Below, in pieces: positions 1 to 9,864 of a stretch of 64,000 nucleotides of DNA (positions are counted from its first letter, which is position 1; each line of letters opens with the position of its first letter). The translations under genes and the position numbers were made by a program. The stretch covers positions 237,930 to 301,929 of the forward strand of contig CALWHV010000014.1 in assembly GCA_944380545.1 (NCBI GenBank). Reading direction: 5' to 3'. Source of the DNA: an uncultured Eubacterium sp. Lineage in GTDB: Bacteria > Bacillota > Clostridia > Oscillospirales > Acutalibacteraceae. The notes under the pieces are model-generated. The model made no database searches and was not told the origin of the DNA. It was given only the letters and a program-made list of their open reading frames with translations.

Positions 1-2023
1 CCGCAGCAACATATTCGGGAGTTCCGCCGGCAAACCAGCGGTCCTTTGAGTCGGTTGTTGTACCCGTTTTACCGAAACATTCAACGCCGGAAATCTTATA
101 ATAACGGCCTGTTCCCGAGGTCATAACGGTTTGCAGTATCTTATTCATAAGCCAGCCCGTGCTTTCGCTCAGAGCCTGCTCTTTGGTGGATTCGGGGTCG
201 GTCTCGATAAGAACATTACCCTGGCTGTCTTCGATCTTATAATAGCAGTAGGGCTGATAGTACGCCCCGCCGTTTCCGAACGCAGCGTAGGCCGCCGTCA
301 TTTCAAGCACGGAAATGCCGTTTGTAAGCGAGCCCGTGGCAAGCGGCGCATAATCGCAGTCGGCAGCGGTAAGCGATGAAACATGGAACCTGTTTGTGAT
401 GAAATCGTATGCGTAATCAACGCCTACCTCATCAAGTGTTCGCGCCGATATGGTGTTGAGCGAGTTTGCGATACCGCGCTGGATGGTAAGACGCGAGCCT
501 GAATATCCGCCGCCTTCATTGGTGGGCCAGGGATCGCCGTCTATCTCCATAAGCGGTCTGTCCTGAATCAGACGGGACCAGTAAATCTCAACGCTGTCGT
601 CGTTTAGGCTCTTTTCAAACGCGGGGCCGTAAACCGAAAGCGGCTTGATTGACGAACCGGGCTGTCTGTATGACTGGAAGGCTCTGTTGAGCTCAAGCGA
701 GCCGGAATATTCGCCCGTGCCGCCAACAAGGCCGAGCACTCTGCCGGAATAATCCATAACCACCATTGCGCCCTGTACAGTTTCATCGGGCATGCGGCGG
801 TAATTTTCATAAACATCCTCAAGAGCCGCCTGCACCTCAAAATCAACAGCTGTGTATATCTTAAGACCGCCGCCGTACAGAAGCGAACGCGCCTTGCGCT
901 CCGTATAGCCCATTTTCTGAAGATCGTCCTGAACGGTCTTTATAACATAGTCAACATAATAAGAATCGATAACATTCTCGTTGCCGGAGCCGCTCGCATC
1001 GTCTATCTGGCTGCCCTCGTAGTTTTCGCTGTTTGTGAAGATCATCTCATAATCAACGGCTTCATTATACTCCTGCTGAGAGATAAAGCCGTTCGTAAGC
1101 ATATTTTTAAGTACTCGAAGTTGCCTTTCACGGTTTTTATCAGGATTTCTGAGCGGGTCGTAACGGTTCGGATACTGTGTGATTGCAGCGATGCTGGCAC
1201 ATTCGGCTATATTGAGGTCAGCAACATCCTTGCCGAAATACTCCTCCGACGCGGTCTTAACGCCGTAGCAGCCCTCTGAAAGATAAATCGTGTTGAGATA
1301 TGCCTCGATTATATCGTCCTTAGAATAATTTTTTTCAAGGTTGAGGGCGGAGAGAATCTCGTTGAATTTTCTTACTATCGTAACATCCTTTTCGTCCGTA
1401 AGGTTCTTTATGAGCTGCTGAGTGATGGTTGAACCGCCCTGGCCGTAATTTGAGGGCTTGACGATTACGCCGATGGTTCTTATCCAGTCAACACCGTTAT
1501 GCTTTTCAAACCTTTCATCCTCGATAGCAATAAAAGCGTCCTTAAGATAAGGGCTCATATTCTCAAGATCGACCCAGATACGGTTTTCCTCGCCGTGGAG
1601 CCTTGTGAGTTCTACCTGATTGCCGTCTTCATCATATCCGTAGATAAACGAGGTCTGATTTTGCGAATATTTTTCCTCGGTGAGATTGAACACGGGGTCG
1701 CCGTGAACAAAGCTGTAGCCGTAAATAGCGATAACTGAAAAGCAGACGATGCACACAACGGCGATAATAAGCAAAATGCCCACAAAAATGCGTATAGCAA
1801 GAGAAGCGGGAGCGCCGCTTTTTTTACCGTTTTGCCTCTTTTTTGTAACCGCTTTTGCGCCGCCCCTTGTTCTTTGAACGCGCTGCTTGGAAGAGCCCTC
1901 GCTTTTTGCATAAGCGGCCGGCTTTTTTTCCGCCTGCTTTTCCTGAATCTTTTTATCCTCGTCATACACCTTGGCGGAATTGTTCATAAAAGATTCAAGA
2001 AGATCATCGTATTTGCCTGCCAT
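1..2023 (-). CDS. Class A penicillin-binding protein (PBP1A-type), C-terminus beyond the window
   Basis: This bifunctional peptidoglycan synthase polymerises glycan strands and cross-links stem peptides on the outer face of the membrane. The N-terminus is a basic cytoplasmic tail of about 75 residues followed by one membrane segment. The transglycosylase domain shows EDERFEKHNG and GGSTITQQ. The transpeptidase domain shows all three penicillin-binding motifs: SSIK (active-site Ser), SLN and KTGT. The reading frame runs off the left edge just after KTGT, so the last part is missing. The ATG at 2023 follows a GGGAGG site. The gene stands alone behind its own promoter (TATAAT at 2090-2095). Both catalytic domains look intact. 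The family assignment is secure; the exact PBP number is not. Confidence 0.93.
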   Translation of the reverse strand, partial: MAGKYDDLLESFMNNSAKVYDEDKKIQEKQAEKKPAAYAKSEGSSKQRVQRTRGGAKAVTKKRQNGKKSGAPASLAIRIFVGILLIIAVVCIVCFSVIAIYGYSFVHGDPVFNLTEEKYSQNQTSFIYGYDEDGNQVELTRLHGEENRIWVDLENMSPYLKDAFIAIEDERFEKHNGVDWIRTIGVIVKPSNYGQGGSTITQQLIKNLTDEKDVTIVRKFNEILSALNLEKNYSKDDIIEAYLNTIYLSEGCYGVKTASEEYFGKDVADLNIAECASIAAITQYPNRYDPLRNPDKNRERQLRVLKNMLTNGFISQQEYNEAVDYEMIFTNSENYEGSQIDDASGSGNENVIDSYYVDYVIKTVQDDLQKMGYTERKARSLLYGGGLKIYTAVDFEVQAALEDVYENYRRMPDETVQGAMVVMDYSGRVLGLVGGTGEYSGSLELNRAFQSYRQPGSSIKPLSVYGPAFEKSLNDDSVEIYWSRLIQDRPLMEIDGDPWPTNEGGGYSGSRLTIQRGIANSLNTISARTLDEVGVDYAYDFITNRFHVSSLTAADCDYAPLATGSLTNGISVLEMTAAYAAFGNGGAYYQPYCYYKIEDSQGNVLIETDPESTKEQALSESTGWLMNKILQTVMTSGTGRYYKISGVECFGKTGTTTDSKDRWFAGGTPEYVAA

Positions 2024-2089
2024 AACTGACCTCCCCTGCTCATCTGAGCCTCGACTGGCTGCAAGCGCTTTTAATTTACACCGCTAACT

Positions 2090-2118
2090 ATTATACAATA
2101 AAAATATTTATAAATAAA
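2090..2118 (-). promoter_or_regulatory. Candidate sigma-A promoter of the PBP gene
   Basis: On the minus strand a perfect TATAAT lies at 2090-2095. A weak TTTATT -35 sits 17 bp upstream at 2113-2118. This gives a leader of roughly 60 bases before the ATG at 2023. Confidence 0.5.
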
Positions 2119-2125
2119 GAATTTT

Positions 2126-2986
2126 TTATGAATATTTTTTTGACTTGCTCTTGCTCATCTGAGTGATGCGTTTTGAAACGCTGATTCCGTCATAAAGCAT
2201 CTTTACGCGAACAAAGCCCCAAAACTTTTTGCCGCACCGAGGGCAGCTCAAAACCGTTTTAAAGGAGCTGTTAACTACCTGTAAATCACCAGTTCTGTTA
2301 AGCAAGGACGAGCACACGGGGCAATTAAAGGACTCGTTATTGAAATTATACTCGCGGGAAACGGGATTTGTTATCAGATAAGGCTTAAACGCAAGCCTGC
2401 CGAAGAAATCATCGTCGCAATCGCTCACCATTTCGTCAACGCGCCGTTCATCAAAAACCTTTTTGAAGCACTCGGCTGCCACATAGCAGTCCTCAAGCGC
2501 TCTGTGAAGCTCCTCCTCCTGAACGCTGATATCGAGCCGCTCTGCACAGTGCGCAAGGCTGATCTGATCGTGACAATCCTCCAAAAAAGACTGGCAGTAG
2601 CGCTGCGCGTCCATATATTTTTTCATAAATGAAACGGTTGTTTTTCCGATAAAACGCTTGAAATTTGCAACCAACACATAAAGATCGCTGTTTGACCAGC
2701 TCATAAAAACAGCGTCTTCACCTGCCCAGCGTGCAAACTCATCCATTGCCCTTTCAAAATCCATTCCGCTTTCGGCAATCTCTTCTTTTGATATGCCAGT
2801 AAGATCAACAAAGCGGTGCGAAAGCTTTTTTGAGAGCTTCGGCTTAATGAGCTGTGTGTATGCAGAGCAGATATTCAGCGATGAATCAAGGCGGACGGCG
2901 CCCACCTCGATTATCTCGTTTACGCCCTTTTTCTGCTTGTAATCGTAGGCGTTGTTCCATTCAAGGTCAAAAATAACATAATCCAT
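2126..2986 (-). CDS. DEDDh-family 3'-5' exonuclease with C-terminal zinc ribbon
   Basis: This 286-residue protein begins with the exonuclease I motif FDLEWN (Asp and Glu metal ligands). It continues with a central aspartate motif (SWSNSDLYVL) and ends the nuclease domain with HRALEDC, the HxxxxD pattern of the DEDDh class, to which KapD-type and DNA polymerase III epsilon-like exonucleases belong. After the nuclease domain, around residues 215-265, come two Cys pairs (CPVC and CPRC about 30 residues apart) that form a probable zinc ribbon, an addition to the usual domain. It probably acts on RNA or DNA 3' ends in the cytoplasm; the substrate cannot be read from sequence. It lies 55 bp downstream of secG beyond a strong terminator. 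Confidence 0.82.
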   Translation of the reverse strand: MDYVIFDLEWNNAYDYKQKKGVNEIIEVGAVRLDSSLNICSAYTQLIKPKLSKKLSHRFVDLTGISKEEIAESGMDFERAMDEFARWAGEDAVFMSWSNSDLYVLVANFKRFIGKTTVSFMKKYMDAQRYCQSFLEDCHDQISLAHCAERLDISVQEEELHRALEDCYVAAECFKKVFDERRVDEMVSDCDDDFFGRLAFKPYLITNPVSREYNFNNESFNCPVCSSLLNRTGDLQVVNSSFKTVLSCPRCGKKFWGFVRVKMLYDGISVSKRITQMSKSKSKKYS

Positions 2987-2994
2987 AGCTACCT

Positions 2995-3027
2995 AAAAAA
3001 AATAACCCTGCTTATGCAAGGTTATTA
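2995..3027 (-). terminator. Rho-independent terminator after secG
   Basis: Read on the minus strand, arms AATAACC and GGTTATT plus an inner TTGC/GCAG stem close a short loop and are followed by a run of eight T. It separates secG from the exonuclease gene. Confidence 0.85.
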
Positions 3028-3041
3028 AATAATTTGATTTA

Positions 3042-3293
3042 TCAGCCGATAAACAGGAAAATAAGAAACGCTGCAAGAACCAAAACAAAGAAAGCAACGA
3101 TAAGCCACTTTGTTATTTTTTCAAGCTTTGCCTCAATCGTGCGCCCCTTTGTTTTGCCGAGGAAGGTTTCCGCGCCGCCTGCAATGGCGCCGGAAAGGTT
3201 CTGAGAACGGCCCTCCTGCAAAAGGACAACAGCAATTATGATTATCGAAACAATTATAAGTATAACGCCGAAAACGTAATGATACCAAAGCAT
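3042..3293 (-). CDS. secG: Preprotein translocase subunit SecG
   Basis: This 83-residue protein has the SecG layout: a first membrane segment (about residues 7-27), a polar loop containing LLQEGRSQNLSGAIAGGAETF and then FLGKTKGRT, and a second membrane segment (about 62-82). SecG is the small accessory subunit of the SecYEG channel that exports unfolded proteins. The gene has its own strong promoter and a GGAGG site before the ATG, and ends at a terminator, so it is probably monocistronic. Length and motifs match the family. Confidence 0.95.
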   Translation of the reverse strand: MLWYHYVFGVILIIVSIIIIAVVLLQEGRSQNLSGAIAGGAETFLGKTKGRTIEAKLEKITKWLIVAFFVLVLAAFLIFLFIG

Positions 3294-3326
3294 TTATAAT
3301 TCCTCCGTGGTAATTGATACTAAAGG

Positions 3327-3355
3327 ATTATATCATATAGTTGAGCAATATGCAA
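3327..3355 (-). promoter_or_regulatory. sigma-A promoter of secG
   Basis: On the minus strand TTGCAT (3350-3355) and TATAAT (3327-3332) are separated by 17 bp, about 35 bp upstream of the secG ATG. Confidence 0.75.
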
Positions 3356-3412
3356 GAGTTTTTTTGCCATTAATTTACTTGCATTTAAGCGGCGCTTTAG
3401 CTGAAAATATTA

Positions 3413-3468
3413 CAGGCGGCAGGATGAACGCGTTTGCTTTTGCCGCCTGCCGTTTATCGCTAAACGGC
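3413..3468 (-). terminator. Tandem hairpins after parC, possible terminator
   Basis: Just downstream of the parC stop are a perfect 8-bp-stem hairpin (3449-3468) and a second 9-bp stem pairing 3441-3449 with 3413-3421. The two abut. Only a short TAATATTTT tract follows, so termination strength is uncertain. Confidence 0.45.
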
Positions 3469-3486
3469 ACCTTACATAAAATCATA

Positions 3487-5730
3487 TCAAAGCGTAAGTT
3501 GCTCGCCTACATCCCCTGCACTGAGAAGCGCGCCTGCCGCTGGCAGGTTCTTCGGCCTGAAGCGCCATTCCTTTTCAAACTCGCCTTGTTTGTAAATATG
3601 GAGGCCTACGACCTTATCATTCTTCTTTTTGATGGTCATCGCCTGAACGCCCTGAGTGTTTTTGGTGGTTTTCGGCAGCACGACGGCGGTGTTGAGCAGA
3701 AGACGGCGCCCCGATTGAGAAACGAGCACGATATCGGTATCCTCCTCAAGGTATACCGCCGCGGCAAGCTGAGAGCGGTCGGAATAAGCGTTTATAAGCT
3801 TTTTTCTGTTTGTTTTCGTTTCATATGCGGAAATATCTACCTTGGCAAGCTTTCCGTTTTCAAAAACAAAAATCATATAGCCCTTGTATTCCTTAACAAC
3901 GGCAGTATAGGCAACAGCCTCGCCCTCGTCCATCTCAAGCTTTGAGGGAAGAAATTCGCCGAGCACTGAAGCCTTGGTGTCGGTCAGATCATCAAGCTTT
4001 GCCTTATAGACCTGATGAGCGGTTGTGAAAACAAGAAGCTCGTCACGGTTTGAGCACTCGACGCTTCTTTCGATTTCGTCGCCCTCCTTGACCTTCTGCT
4101 CGCCGCTCATTCTGAGATTTGCGGTTTTTATCTTTTTAACATAGCCCTCTTTGGTTATAAACACCGTTACGGGATAATCGGCAATCTCCTGTTCTTCCTC
4201 ATCTTCTTCAACGGGCACATTATAAAGTATCTCCGATTTTCTGCCGCTGTCATATTTTTTGATAACATTTTGCAGCTCGGCAATTATGATTTTCTTCTTT
4301 TTGTTTTCGCTTGAAAGAGTATCCTCAAGCTCTGCTATATCGTTTTCAAGCTCTTCTATATCGTTGATACGCTTTAAGATATATTCGCGGTTCAAATGGC
4401 GCAGCTTGATCTCGGCTACATATTCCGCCTGAACCTCGTCTATTCCGAAGCCGATCATAAGGTTGGGAACAACATCCGCCTCGTTTTCCGTTTCGCGAAC
4501 GATTTTGATAGCCTTATCGATGTCAAGCAATATCTTGGAAAGCCCCTTTAAAAGATGGAGCTGCTTTCTTTTTTTTGCAAGATTGAATTCGATACGCCTT
4601 GTTATGCAGCCAAGCCTGAAAGCAAGCCATTCGTTGAGAATCTCCCTTACGCCGCGCACACCGGGGCGCCCGTCGATAAGAATATTGAAATTGCAGGAAA
4701 AGGAATCCTCAAGAGGCGTGAGCCTGTAAAGCTTTTGCATAAGCTTATCAGCGTCTGTGCCGCGCTTGAGATCAATGGTAATCTTAAGACCCTTAAGATC
4801 GGTTTCATCTCTGATATCGGAAATTTCTTTGATTTTATTGTTCTTGACCAGCTCTATGATTTTATCAATGATGGCTTCCGATGTTGTTGTGGGAGGAATT
4901 TCGGTTATATCTATGCAGTTATAAGAGCGGTCATAAGAATATCTGGCGCGCACCTTAACGGAGCCCTTGCCGGTTTCATAAATCTTTTCAAGCTCGTCCC
5001 TGTCGTAGATAATATATCCGCCACCAACAAAATCAGGAGCTATAAGCGTATCCGAAATAATATGCTGCCTGTTTTTCATCAAGGCGATAACGGTCTCGCA
5101 CACCTCTTTGATATTGAACGAGGCAATGGAAGAAGCCATACCCACGGCGATGCCGGTGGTTACATTGCACAGCACGGACGGGAAGGTGACAGGCAGAAGG
5201 CGCGGCTCTTTCATAGTGTTGTCGTAATTGTCAACGAAATCGACCGTGTTCTTATCTATATCGGCAAAAAGCTCGGCGCATATCGGCGCGAGCTTTGCTT
5301 CGGTATAACGCGAGGCGGCGTACATCATATTTTTAGAATAAGCCTTGCCGAAATTGCCCTTTGACTCAACATAGGGGTACAGCAGCGATTCGTTTCCGCG
5401 TGAAAGGCGCACAAGAGTTTCATATATGGATGCGTCGCCGTGCGGATTAAGCTGCATCGTGCGGCCTACTATATTCGCGCTTTTGATTGTGCCGCCGTTT
5501 AAAAGCCCCATATTATACATTGTGTACAGCAGCTTTCTGTGCGACGGCTTAAGCCCGTCTATCTCCGGAATGGCGCGCGAAAGGATAACGCTCATCGCAT
5601 AAGGCATATAGTTTGACTTGAGCGTTTCCGTTATCAGCTCGCTTTGAACGGTGCCGGCGTTTTCTATATGCACATTCTGAGAGAGCTGCGCTGATTTTGC
5701 TTCATCTGAATTTTTTCTTTTTTTCGGCAT
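3487..5730 (-). CDS. parC: DNA topoisomerase IV subunit A
   Basis: This is the breakage-reunion subunit of a type IIA topoisomerase, 747 residues. The active-site tyrosine is in AASRYTEAKL (Tyr142), preceded by the conserved PEIDGLKPSHRKLLYTM segment. The C-terminal domain carries no recognisable GyrA box, which favours topoisomerase IV (decatenation) over gyrase. At the quinolone-binding site the sequence reads HGDASIYET: the usual serine is Ala100 and the acidic residue is Glu104. parE lies just upstream with 15 bp between the genes, so the two subunits are co-transcribed. A gyrase pair is expected elsewhere in the genome. The alternative, a divergent second gyrase, is less likely. Confidence 0.88.
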   Translation of the reverse strand: MPKKRKNSDEAKSAQLSQNVHIENAGTVQSELITETLKSNYMPYAMSVILSRAIPEIDGLKPSHRKLLYTMYNMGLLNGGTIKSANIVGRTMQLNPHGDASIYETLVRLSRGNESLLYPYVESKGNFGKAYSKNMMYAASRYTEAKLAPICAELFADIDKNTVDFVDNYDNTMKEPRLLPVTFPSVLCNVTTGIAVGMASSIASFNIKEVCETVIALMKNRQHIISDTLIAPDFVGGGYIIYDRDELEKIYETGKGSVKVRARYSYDRSYNCIDITEIPPTTTSEAIIDKIIELVKNNKIKEISDIRDETDLKGLKITIDLKRGTDADKLMQKLYRLTPLEDSFSCNFNILIDGRPGVRGVREILNEWLAFRLGCITRRIEFNLAKKRKQLHLLKGLSKILLDIDKAIKIVRETENEADVVPNLMIGFGIDEVQAEYVAEIKLRHLNREYILKRINDIEELENDIAELEDTLSSENKKKKIIIAELQNVIKKYDSGRKSEILYNVPVEEDEEEQEIADYPVTVFITKEGYVKKIKTANLRMSGEQKVKEGDEIERSVECSNRDELLVFTTAHQVYKAKLDDLTDTKASVLGEFLPSKLEMDEGEAVAYTAVVKEYKGYMIFVFENGKLAKVDISAYETKTNRKKLINAYSDRSQLAAAVYLEEDTDIVLVSQSGRRLLLNTAVVLPKTTKNTQGVQAMTIKKKNDKVVGLHIYKQGEFEKEWRFRPKNLPAAGALLSAGDVGEQLTL

Positions 5731-5745
5731 AATATCACACCCTTA

Positions 5746-7722
5746 TCAGCTTACATCGGCCGTATCAAGATACATATAGCCGTAATCGCTGATATACTGC
5801 TTTCTGCCCTCAAGATCGTCTCCGAGCAGCAGATCGAATATTTTTGAGGTTTTTTCGGCGTCGTCAGGAGTAACAAGTATGAGCCGCCTTGTTTCGGGAT
5901 TCATCGTTGTGAGCGACATCATATCAGCCTCGTTTTCACCGAGACCTTTTGAGCGCTGAACGGTATATTTTTTGCCCTCAAGCTCTTTGCGTATCTCGTT
6001 CATCTCAAGCTCGTCGTAGGCAAAATAGGTTTGATCCTTGCAGGTGACCTCATAAAGCGGAGATTCGTCGATATAGACCTTGCCCTGCTCTATCAGCTGC
6101 GGCATCAGCCTGTAAATCATCGTTAGAACAAGGGTTCTGATCTGAAAGCCGTCAACATCGGCATCGGTGCAGATGAGTATCTTGCTCCAGCGAAGATTAT
6201 TTATATCAAATGCGGAAAGGTCTTTCGCAACCTTTGAGCGAACCTCTACGCCGCAGCCGAGCACCTTGATGAGGTCGGTGATTATCTCGTTTTTAAATAT
6301 TTTGCCGTAATCGCTTTTAAGGCAGTTGAGTATCTTGCCGCGGATAGGCATAATCGCCTGAAAATCGGCGTTTCGAGCCTGCTTACAGGCTCCGAGCGCG
6401 GAATCGCCCTCCACGATGAAAAGCTCACGCTCGTCAACATTCTTGGAACGGCAGTCAACGAATTTCTGAACGCGGTTAGTCAAATCCATCTTTGACTGAA
6501 GCGTGCTTTTGAGGCTCTTTCTTGTATGCTCGGCGCGCACGCGGCTTCGCATATTTATAAGCACCTGCTCAGCTATCTTCTCGGCATCTATTTTGTTTTC
6601 TATAAAATAGACCTCAAGCTGCTTGCGGAAAAAGTCCGTCATTGCCTCCTGTATGAACTTATTTGTGATTGCTTTTTTCGTTTGGTTTTCATACGAGGTC
6701 TGCGTGGAAAACGAGGATACAACGAATATGACGATATCCTCAATATCCTGAATATTTATCTGCGCGTCCGTTTTTGAATACTTGTTGTTTGCCTTAAGAT
6801 AAGCGTTTATCTGGCTGAGGAACGCGCTTTTAAAAGCCTTGTCCGGCGAGCCGCCGTGCTCAAGATAGCTTGAATTATGGTAATATTCCTTGCACTGCGT
6901 TTTAAGAGAAAAGCAAAGCGCCGCTTTGATGACGAGCTTGTATTCGCTCAAATCCTCTCTGTCCTTACCGAAGCGCTCGCATTCCCAATACTGAGGAGTG
7001 GTAAGCGCGTCTGCGCCGGCAAGCTCGGCAACATAATCCTTTATGCCGTTATCATAGCGGTATTCAAAGGTTTCAAAGCCCTTATCCGTTTCGTTTTTGA
7101 GGATAAAGGTGATGCCGTCGTTAACGATAGCCTGGCGCTTTAAAACATCCTGATAGTACGAAAGCGGCACATCGATATCGGTAAACACCTTTAAATCCGG
7201 CTTCCATCTTATTCTTGTGCCGGTATCCTTTTTTGAATACGGCGTTTTTTGAAGCCCGCCGATATTTTTTCCGCGTTCAAAATGAAGCGTATAGCAAAAG
7301 CCGTCGCGGTGTATTTCGGCATCCATATATTCGGAAGCGTATTGAGTTGCGCAAAGTCCGAGTCCGTTAAGGCCGAGAGAGAATTCATAGTTATCGGAGC
7401 CGTCGCCGTATTTTCCGCCGGCATAGAGCTCGCAGAAAAGAAGCCTCCAGTTTTCTTCCTTTTCAGCCTTATTATAATCCACCGGTATACCGGCGCCGAA
7501 ATCCTGCACCTCTACCGAGCAATCGGCAAAGCGGGTTATCACGATCTTGTTGCCGCGGCCTTCGCGCGCCTCGTCAATAGAGTTGCTCATAATTTCAAAA
7601 ATTGAATGTTCGCAGCCCTCGATGCCGTTTGAGCCGAATATTACGGCGGGTCTTTTTCTGACCCTGTCCTCGTCCTTTAAAGAACGAATGCTCTCGTTAG
7701 TGTATTCGTTTTTTGCAGGCAT
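5746..7722 (-). CDS. parE: DNA topoisomerase IV subunit B
   Basis: This is the ATPase subunit paired with ParC, 658 residues from the ATG at 7722. That ATG has a GGAGG site, and the in-frame start 14 codons upstream lies between the promoter and the ribosome site, so it was rejected. The GHKL ATPase shows EIMSNSIDEA, DFGAGIPVD and GLNGLGL, which are somewhat divergent from the usual DNGRGIP and GLHGVG. The transducer lysine is in NQTKKAI, and the Toprim domain is in EGDSALG with PIRGKILN. It hydrolyses ATP to drive strand passage by the ParC2E2 complex. The gene is first in a two-gene operon with its own promoter. Confidence 0.88.
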   Translation of the reverse strand: MPAKNEYTNESIRSLKDEDRVRKRPAVIFGSNGIEGCEHSIFEIMSNSIDEAREGRGNKIVITRFADCSVEVQDFGAGIPVDYNKAEKEENWRLLFCELYAGGKYGDGSDNYEFSLGLNGLGLCATQYASEYMDAEIHRDGFCYTLHFERGKNIGGLQKTPYSKKDTGTRIRWKPDLKVFTDIDVPLSYYQDVLKRQAIVNDGITFILKNETDKGFETFEYRYDNGIKDYVAELAGADALTTPQYWECERFGKDREDLSEYKLVIKAALCFSLKTQCKEYYHNSSYLEHGGSPDKAFKSAFLSQINAYLKANNKYSKTDAQINIQDIEDIVIFVVSSFSTQTSYENQTKKAITNKFIQEAMTDFFRKQLEVYFIENKIDAEKIAEQVLINMRSRVRAEHTRKSLKSTLQSKMDLTNRVQKFVDCRSKNVDERELFIVEGDSALGACKQARNADFQAIMPIRGKILNCLKSDYGKIFKNEIITDLIKVLGCGVEVRSKVAKDLSAFDINNLRWSKILICTDADVDGFQIRTLVLTMIYRLMPQLIEQGKVYIDESPLYEVTCKDQTYFAYDELEMNEIRKELEGKKYTVQRSKGLGENEADMMSLTTMNPETRRLILVTPDDAEKTSKIFDLLLGDDLEGRKQYISDYGYMYLDTADVS

Positions 7723-7755
7723 AGCACAACCTCCGCACGATTTATACAGAAATAT

Positions 7756-7783
7756 ATTATACAAGATATTGTGGAATTGTCAA
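7756..7783 (-). promoter_or_regulatory. sigma-A promoter of parE-parC
   Basis: A perfect TTGACA (minus strand, 7778-7783) and TATAAT (7756-7761) are separated by 16 bp, about 35 bp upstream of the parE ATG. Confidence 0.8.
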
Positions 7784-7836
7784 GGATAATAAATTTATTC
7801 AACAATATATCAAATTCTTTTGTCGAATACAGTCGC

Positions 7837-7866
7837 AAAAAAAGATGCGCCGAAGCTCGGCGCATC
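7837..7866 (-). terminator. Rho-independent terminator of the rnjA-ftsH operon
   Basis: A 10-bp GC-rich stem GATGCGCCGA/TCGGCGCATC with a 3-base loop is followed on the minus strand by seven T. It begins just past the ftsH stop. Confidence 0.92.
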
Positions 7867-7869
7867 GTA

Positions 7870-9864
7870 TTATTCGTCTTGAAGATGATTAGAAGAGTCG
7901 TTTTGCTCTTCATCATTGCTTTGCATGTCTGACGGAACTGTGCCGGCTGTCTGTGTATCAGCAGACTTATCAGCGTCATCATCAGAATCGCTCGGAGACT
8001 CGCTGCTTTCTTCCGGCTTTCCGTTTTTCATCAGCGCTTCAAACTGTTCGCCGTTGATCTTTTCCTTTGCAAGAAGCTCCTCGGCAACAAGCTTGAGCCT
8101 GTCAAAATGCTCCTTGAGAATAGAAACGGTTCGTGCGTACGCCTCGCGCATCATCTTTTCTATCTGAGAATCGATGCGCGCCGAGGTCTGCTCGCTGTAA
8201 TTATTGACATGGCCGAAATCCTTGCCGAGGAACACCTCGTTGTTTTCATCGCTGTAAACAACGGGACCGATCTCGTCGTTCATACCGTATTTTGCAACCA
8301 TATCGCGGCAAATCTGAGTTGCTCTTTGCAGATCGTTTGACGCGCCCGTTGAGATATCGTCAAGCGCAAGCGCTTCGGCAACTCTGCCTCCGAGCATTGA
8401 AACAAGAGAATCGAGCATTTCGTTTTTTGAGGTGTAATTCTCCTCCTGCGGCTGATACATAGTATAGCCGCCTGCGCCCATACCTCTCGGTATTATGCTG
8501 ACTTCCTTGACGGGGTCGTGATTTTCAAGATAGAACGAAACCACGGCGTGGCCCGCCTCGTGATATGCGGTAAGCTTCTTTGCCTTTTCGGAATATTTGT
8601 GCGACTTCTTTTCGGTGCCCATCTCAACTCTTGTGGTAGCGTCCTGAATCTCCTGAGAGGTGATTGCCTTCTTACGGCGGCGAGCAGCGAGAAGAGCGGC
8701 CTCGTTAAGGAGATTTTCAAGATCGGCGCCGGTAAAGCCGATAGTGAGCTGAGCAATCTCGTGAAGATCAACATCGGGAGCAAGGGGCTTATTCTTAGAG
8801 TGGACCTTAAGAATATCCTCCCTGCCCTGCGTATCGGGTCTGTTGACGGTTATCTGCCTGTCAAATCTGCCGGGTCTTAAAAGCGCGGGGTCAAGGACAT
8901 CCGGCCTGTTGGTTGCGGCGATAACGATTACGCCGCTGTTTGTGCCGAAGCCGTCCATCTCAACAAGCAGCTGGTTGAGCGTCTGCTCTCTTTCGTCGTT
9001 TCCGCCGCCGGTGCCTGCGCCTCTGTGCCTGCCCACGGCGTCGATCTCATCGATAAACACAATAGCGGGAGCTTTCTTGATAGCCTGAGAAAACAGGTCG
9101 CGCACGCGGCTTGCACCCACGCCGACATACATTTCAACAAAATCGGAGCCCGATATGGAAAGAAACGGCGCGTCAGCCTCGCCGGCGACAGCCTTTGCAA
9201 GCAGGGTTTTACCCGTTCCCGGTGGGCCTACAAGCAAAACTCCCTTAGGTATCCTTGCGCCGAGGTCAGTAAATTTCTGCGGGTCCTTAAGAAATTCCAC
9301 AAGCTCTTCAAGCTCGGCCTTTTCCTCCTCGCAGCCGGCAACATCGGCAAAGGTCTTTTTGTTTTTATCCTCTATATTCTTGGTGCGCACCCTGCCGAAG
9401 CTCAGCGTGCGGTTGGTCTCGTTATTCATAGTGTCGCCCATACGCTTCATCATAAACCATACAAGAAGCGATCCGCCTACGAGGATAACAAGATAAGGCA
9501 GCAGGTTGAACACCCAGTTTCTTGAGCTGCTCTGCTTGTAATTATATTCTATCTGAGCGTTTGGGTTTGCATCGTTATATTCGTTGATGCTCTCTCTGAT
9601 GTCCTCTATAAAATAAGTTACGCTGGGAACCTTATATTCCTTTTCCTCCTTGGGCTTATCAAAGGTATAATAGGTAAGCTGGCCGGAAGTGAGGTCAAGC
9701 TCGAAATTGCAGACCTGATTCGTTTTAAACAGGTTAACGATCTGGCTGTATTTTACATCCGTGGTCTTCTGCTGATTTGCAATTACCACGGCAAGCACAA
9801 CCAGCAAAACGGGTATCAGGATATAAAATATCGCCGATTTCCAGTTTTTGGACATATTGTTCAT
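7870..9864 (-). CDS. ftsH: ATP-dependent zinc metalloprotease FtsH
   Basis: This membrane-anchored AAA+ protease (664 residues) degrades misfolded membrane proteins and regulators. It has membrane segments near residues 12-29 and 121-139 flanking an external domain. Walker A is GPPGTGKT (213-220), Walker B is VFIDEID (269-275), the second region of homology is [19 protein letters not shown], and the zinc site is HEAGH (435-439). The last 50 residues form a Ser/Asp/Glu-rich acidic tail of the kind seen in many FtsH proteins. The ATG overlaps the tilS stop (TGATG), implying translational coupling, the classic tilS-ftsH arrangement. It is the last gene of the operon. Confidence 0.97.
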   Translation of the reverse strand: MNNMSKNWKSAIFYILIPVLLVVLAVVIANQQKTTDVKYSQIVNLFKTNQVCNFELDLTSGQLTYYTFDKPKEEKEYKVPSVTYFIEDIRESINEYNDANPNAQIEYNYKQSSSRNWVFNLLPYLVILVGGSLLVWFMMKRMGDTMNNETNRTLSFGRVRTKNIEDKNKKTFADVAGCEEEKAELEELVEFLKDPQKFTDLGARIPKGVLLVGPPGTGKTLLAKAVAGEADAPFLSISGSDFVEMYVGVGASRVRDLFSQAIKKAPAIVFIDEIDAVGRHRGAGTGGGNDEREQTLNQLLVEMDGFGTNSGVIVIAATNRPDVLDPALLRPGRFDRQITVNRPDTQGREDILKVHSKNKPLAPDVDLHEIAQLTIGFTGADLENLLNEAALLAARRRKKAITSQEIQDATTRVEMGTEKKSHKYSEKAKKLTAYHEAGHAVVSFYLENHDPVKEVSIIPRGMGAGGYTMYQPQEENYTSKNEMLDSLVSMLGGRVAEALALDDISTGASNDLQRATQICRDMVAKYGMNDEIGPVVYSDENNEVFLGKDFGHVNNYSEQTSARIDSQIEKMMREAYARTVSILKEHFDRLKLVAEELLAKEKINGEQFEALMKNGKPEESSESPSDSDDDADKSADTQTAGTVPSDMQSNDEEQNDSSNHLQDE

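Noticed and set aside
4555..5364. Plus-strand frame opposite parC (269 codons)
   Set aside because: Antisense to conserved topoisomerase sequence with no motif or start signal.
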